NCBI GenBank assembly: GCA_015655225.1
Contig: JAATFK010000654.1
Location: 1-6,284, forward strand
DNA: 6,284 nucleotides
Reading direction: 5' to 3'
Source of the DNA: Solirubrobacterales bacterium
Lineage (GTDB): Bacteria > Actinomycetota > Thermoleophilia > Solirubrobacterales > Solirubrobacteraceae
The notes under the pieces were generated by a model that saw only the letters and a list, made by a program, of their open reading frames with translations, had not been told where the DNA came from and made no database searches. This document shows positions 5,366-6,284 of this stretch, piece by piece. Position 1 is the first letter of the stretch. Every line of letters starts with the position of its first letter. The position numbers and the translations under genes are program-made.

Positions 5366-6157
5366 ATGCTTCGTTCCCTGCGTTCACGCCTCACCTTCGC
5401 CAACGTCATGGCGACGATCGCCGTGTTCCTGTCACTGGGAGGCGCGTCCTACGCGGCGACCCAGCTCCCCAGCGGCAGCGTCGGCACCAAGCAGCTCAGG
5501 ACCGGCGCCGTGACGAAGGCGAAGATCAACAAGGGCACGCTGAAGTCCCTCGCCGGCAAGACGGGGAAGACGGGCAAGACCGGCCTCGCCGGCGCGCCCG
5601 GCGCGCCCGGCCCTCAGGGACCCAAGGGCGACAGAGGCGACAAGGGCGCGAAGGGCGATCCCGGCACGCCCGCCGACGTCTCGTCCTTCTACACCAAGAC
5701 AGAGAGCGACAGCCGCTACGCGCCGCTGAGCGTCGCCGGCAACCAGCTCGACCTGCCCGGGACGGCGTTCGTCCCGATCGACCCCTCCACGGTGGTCCAC
5801 ACCGACGCCTACTTCGGCGTCTACGAGTCCGGCACCGCCAACTACCTGACGGCGAACCTCTCCGGCCTGCCGCGCGGGGCCACGATCACCGACGTCGAGT
5901 TCGTGATGCGCAACAACGCGACCGGCACGAGCGAGGGCAACCTCTCGCAGGGGATCGCGGAGACCGCCGCCGAGGCGTCCTACGCCCAGGCCAACGCGAG
6001 CACCGTGAGCCCGAGCATCGTGACGGCGCTCGCGATCCCGTCGGGCGGCGCGTACAGACCCGCGCACAACGCCATCCCGCTGCTCTTCTGGCGGCCGGGG
6101 CAGGCCAGCGCCGGGGACGTCCTCTACGGCGTCCACGTGCATTACACACTTGACTAA
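5366..6157 (+). CDS. Exported collagen-like protein, Thermoleophilia-type
   Basis: A 263-aa surface or secreted structural protein. Residues 1-30 are an export signal or anchor: basic RSLRSR, hydrophobic VMATIAVFLSLGG, and a possible cut after ASYA. Next comes SVGTKQLRTGAVTKAKINKG (38-57), a segment I associate with many Solirubrobacterales secreted proteins. Residues 64-102 are 13 uninterrupted G-X-Y triplets, first Lys/Thr-rich (GKT x3), then mixed (GAP, GPQ, GPK, GDR, GDK, GAK, GDP), able to form a short collagen triple helix. FYTKTESDSRYAPL (108-121) resembles linkers seen in phage-type trimeric fibres. The remaining ~140 residues (about 125-263) look β-rich and globular, with no cysteine and no family I recognise. 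The inferred layout is a trimeric stalk with a C-terminal head at the cell surface. The partner and ligand are unknown. It is divergent from another exported protein, and its Shine-Dalgarno is strong. Confidence 0.88.
   Translation: MLRSLRSRLTFANVMATIAVFLSLGGASYAATQLPSGSVGTKQLRTGAVTKAKINKGTLKSLAGKTGKTGKTGLAGAPGAPGPQGPKGDRGDKGAKGDPGTPADVSSFYTKTESDSRYAPLSVAGNQLDLPGTAFVPIDPSTVVHTDAYFGVYESGTANYLTANLSGLPRGATITDVEFVMRNNATGTSEGNLSQGIAETAAEASYAQANASTVSPSIVTALAIPSGGAYRPAHNAIPLLFWRPGQASAGDVLYGVHVHYTLD
5555..5671 (+). repeat. Collagen-like G-X-Y coding repeat
   Basis: Thirteen consecutive G-X-Y codon triplets (residues 64-102). At DNA level there are near-identical 9-bp units: three AAGAC-containing GKT units at about 5555-5581 and a perfect tandem GGCGCGCCC at 5591-5599 and 5600-5608. 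Such short tandem units can change copy number by slippage, in multiples of 9 bp that keep the frame. Confidence 0.85.
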
Positions 6158-6172
6158 GCCAGTGACCATTCA

Positions 6173-6205
6173 CGTCACCTGAGAGTCACCGAAAAGTCAC
6201 ATGTC
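6173..6205 (+). promoter_or_regulatory. Three 11-bp-spaced TCAC direct repeats (OmpR/PhoB-type box candidate)
   Basis: GTCAC starts at 6174, 6185 and 6196, exactly 11 bp apart; the first two units extend to GTCACC, and AG precedes the second and third. One helical turn between heptamer-like repeats is the known arrangement of binding sites for OmpR/PhoB-type regulators (PHO boxes, mycobacterial PhoP sites). A GTGAC inverted to the first repeat lies at 6162-6166. It begins 16 bp after the collagen-like stop, so it may serve a downstream gene outside the window. The strand is uncertain. The following 79 bp to the window end show no gene that I can support. Confidence 0.45.
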
Positions 6206-6284
6206 CTAGTTGGCGCCCGAGCATGCTGCGCGGCCCCACGATCGAAAGGACAGCGCGCCGCTCCCTGGGCCGCTCATCGGTGAA

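Noticed and set aside
5432..6169. 245-codon minus-strand open frame opposite the collagen-like gene
   Set aside because: Its repeats are the complement of the G-X-Y codons, and it has no export or domain signal of its own.
6162..6178. GTGAC-N7-GTCAC as a terminator hairpin for the collagen-like gene
   Set aside because: The stem is only 5 bp with mixed composition and no T-tract; it fits better as part of the repeated TCAC motif region.
1..6284. CRISPR array, tRNA, rRNA, insertion sequence or prophage
   Set aside because: I saw no repeat-spacer pattern, no tRNA-like cloverleaf, no transposase or integrase motif, and no terminal inverted repeats with target duplications.

Overview
The window is very GC-rich, with strong G/C bias at third codon positions, and looks like chromosomal actinobacterial DNA. 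The best lineage marker is the last gene (5366-6157). Its N-terminus (…LTFANVMATIAVFLSLGGASYAA… then SVGTKQL…GAV…KI) followed by a short collagen-like stretch is a layout I associate with the large secreted-protein families of Solirubrobacterales / Thermoleophilia (Solirubrobacter, Conexibacter, Patulibacter). That placement is from memory, not from a search.

Left part, plus strand (8-2605): a tight three-gene operon. A 14-TM DHA2-type drug/proton antiporter overlaps a MarR-family regulator by 29 bp, and an MBL-fold metallo-hydrolase follows after 5 bp. Efflux pump, ligand-responsive repressor and hydrolase together suggest a detoxification or export module that controls its own expression. 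The operon promoter lies left of the window.

Middle, minus strand (2488-4098): an AraJ-like DHA1 transporter converges on the operon. In the sequence as given, its frame runs past the natural end of the transporter, through a small CxxxC-containing protein gene (GTG start at 2871), and into the antisense of the hydrolase. A run of seven G (2900-2906) is the likely cause. With six G the transporter would stop in a GTGA overlap with the small gene, which has its own strong ribosome binding site. The small gene itself appears internally deleted and frame-disrupted.

Right part (4283-6157): two divergent genes for exported proteins, an unrecognised four-cysteine secreted protein (minus) and the collagen-like protein (plus). 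Their 114-bp intergenic region carries three alternating copies of an 8-bp half-site (GTGTCGCG / CGCGACAC), a good candidate operator. Downstream of the collagen-like gene, a TCAC motif occurs three times with exact 11-bp spacing, the layout used by OmpR/PhoB-type response regulators. The window ends in 79 bp with nothing recognisable.

No rRNA, tRNA, CRISPR array, insertion sequence or phage gene is visible. I did not find a clear new multi-gene system. The items most worth a second look are the homopolymer-linked gene fusion, the decayed small gene, the triple half-site operator and the 11-bp repeat array.
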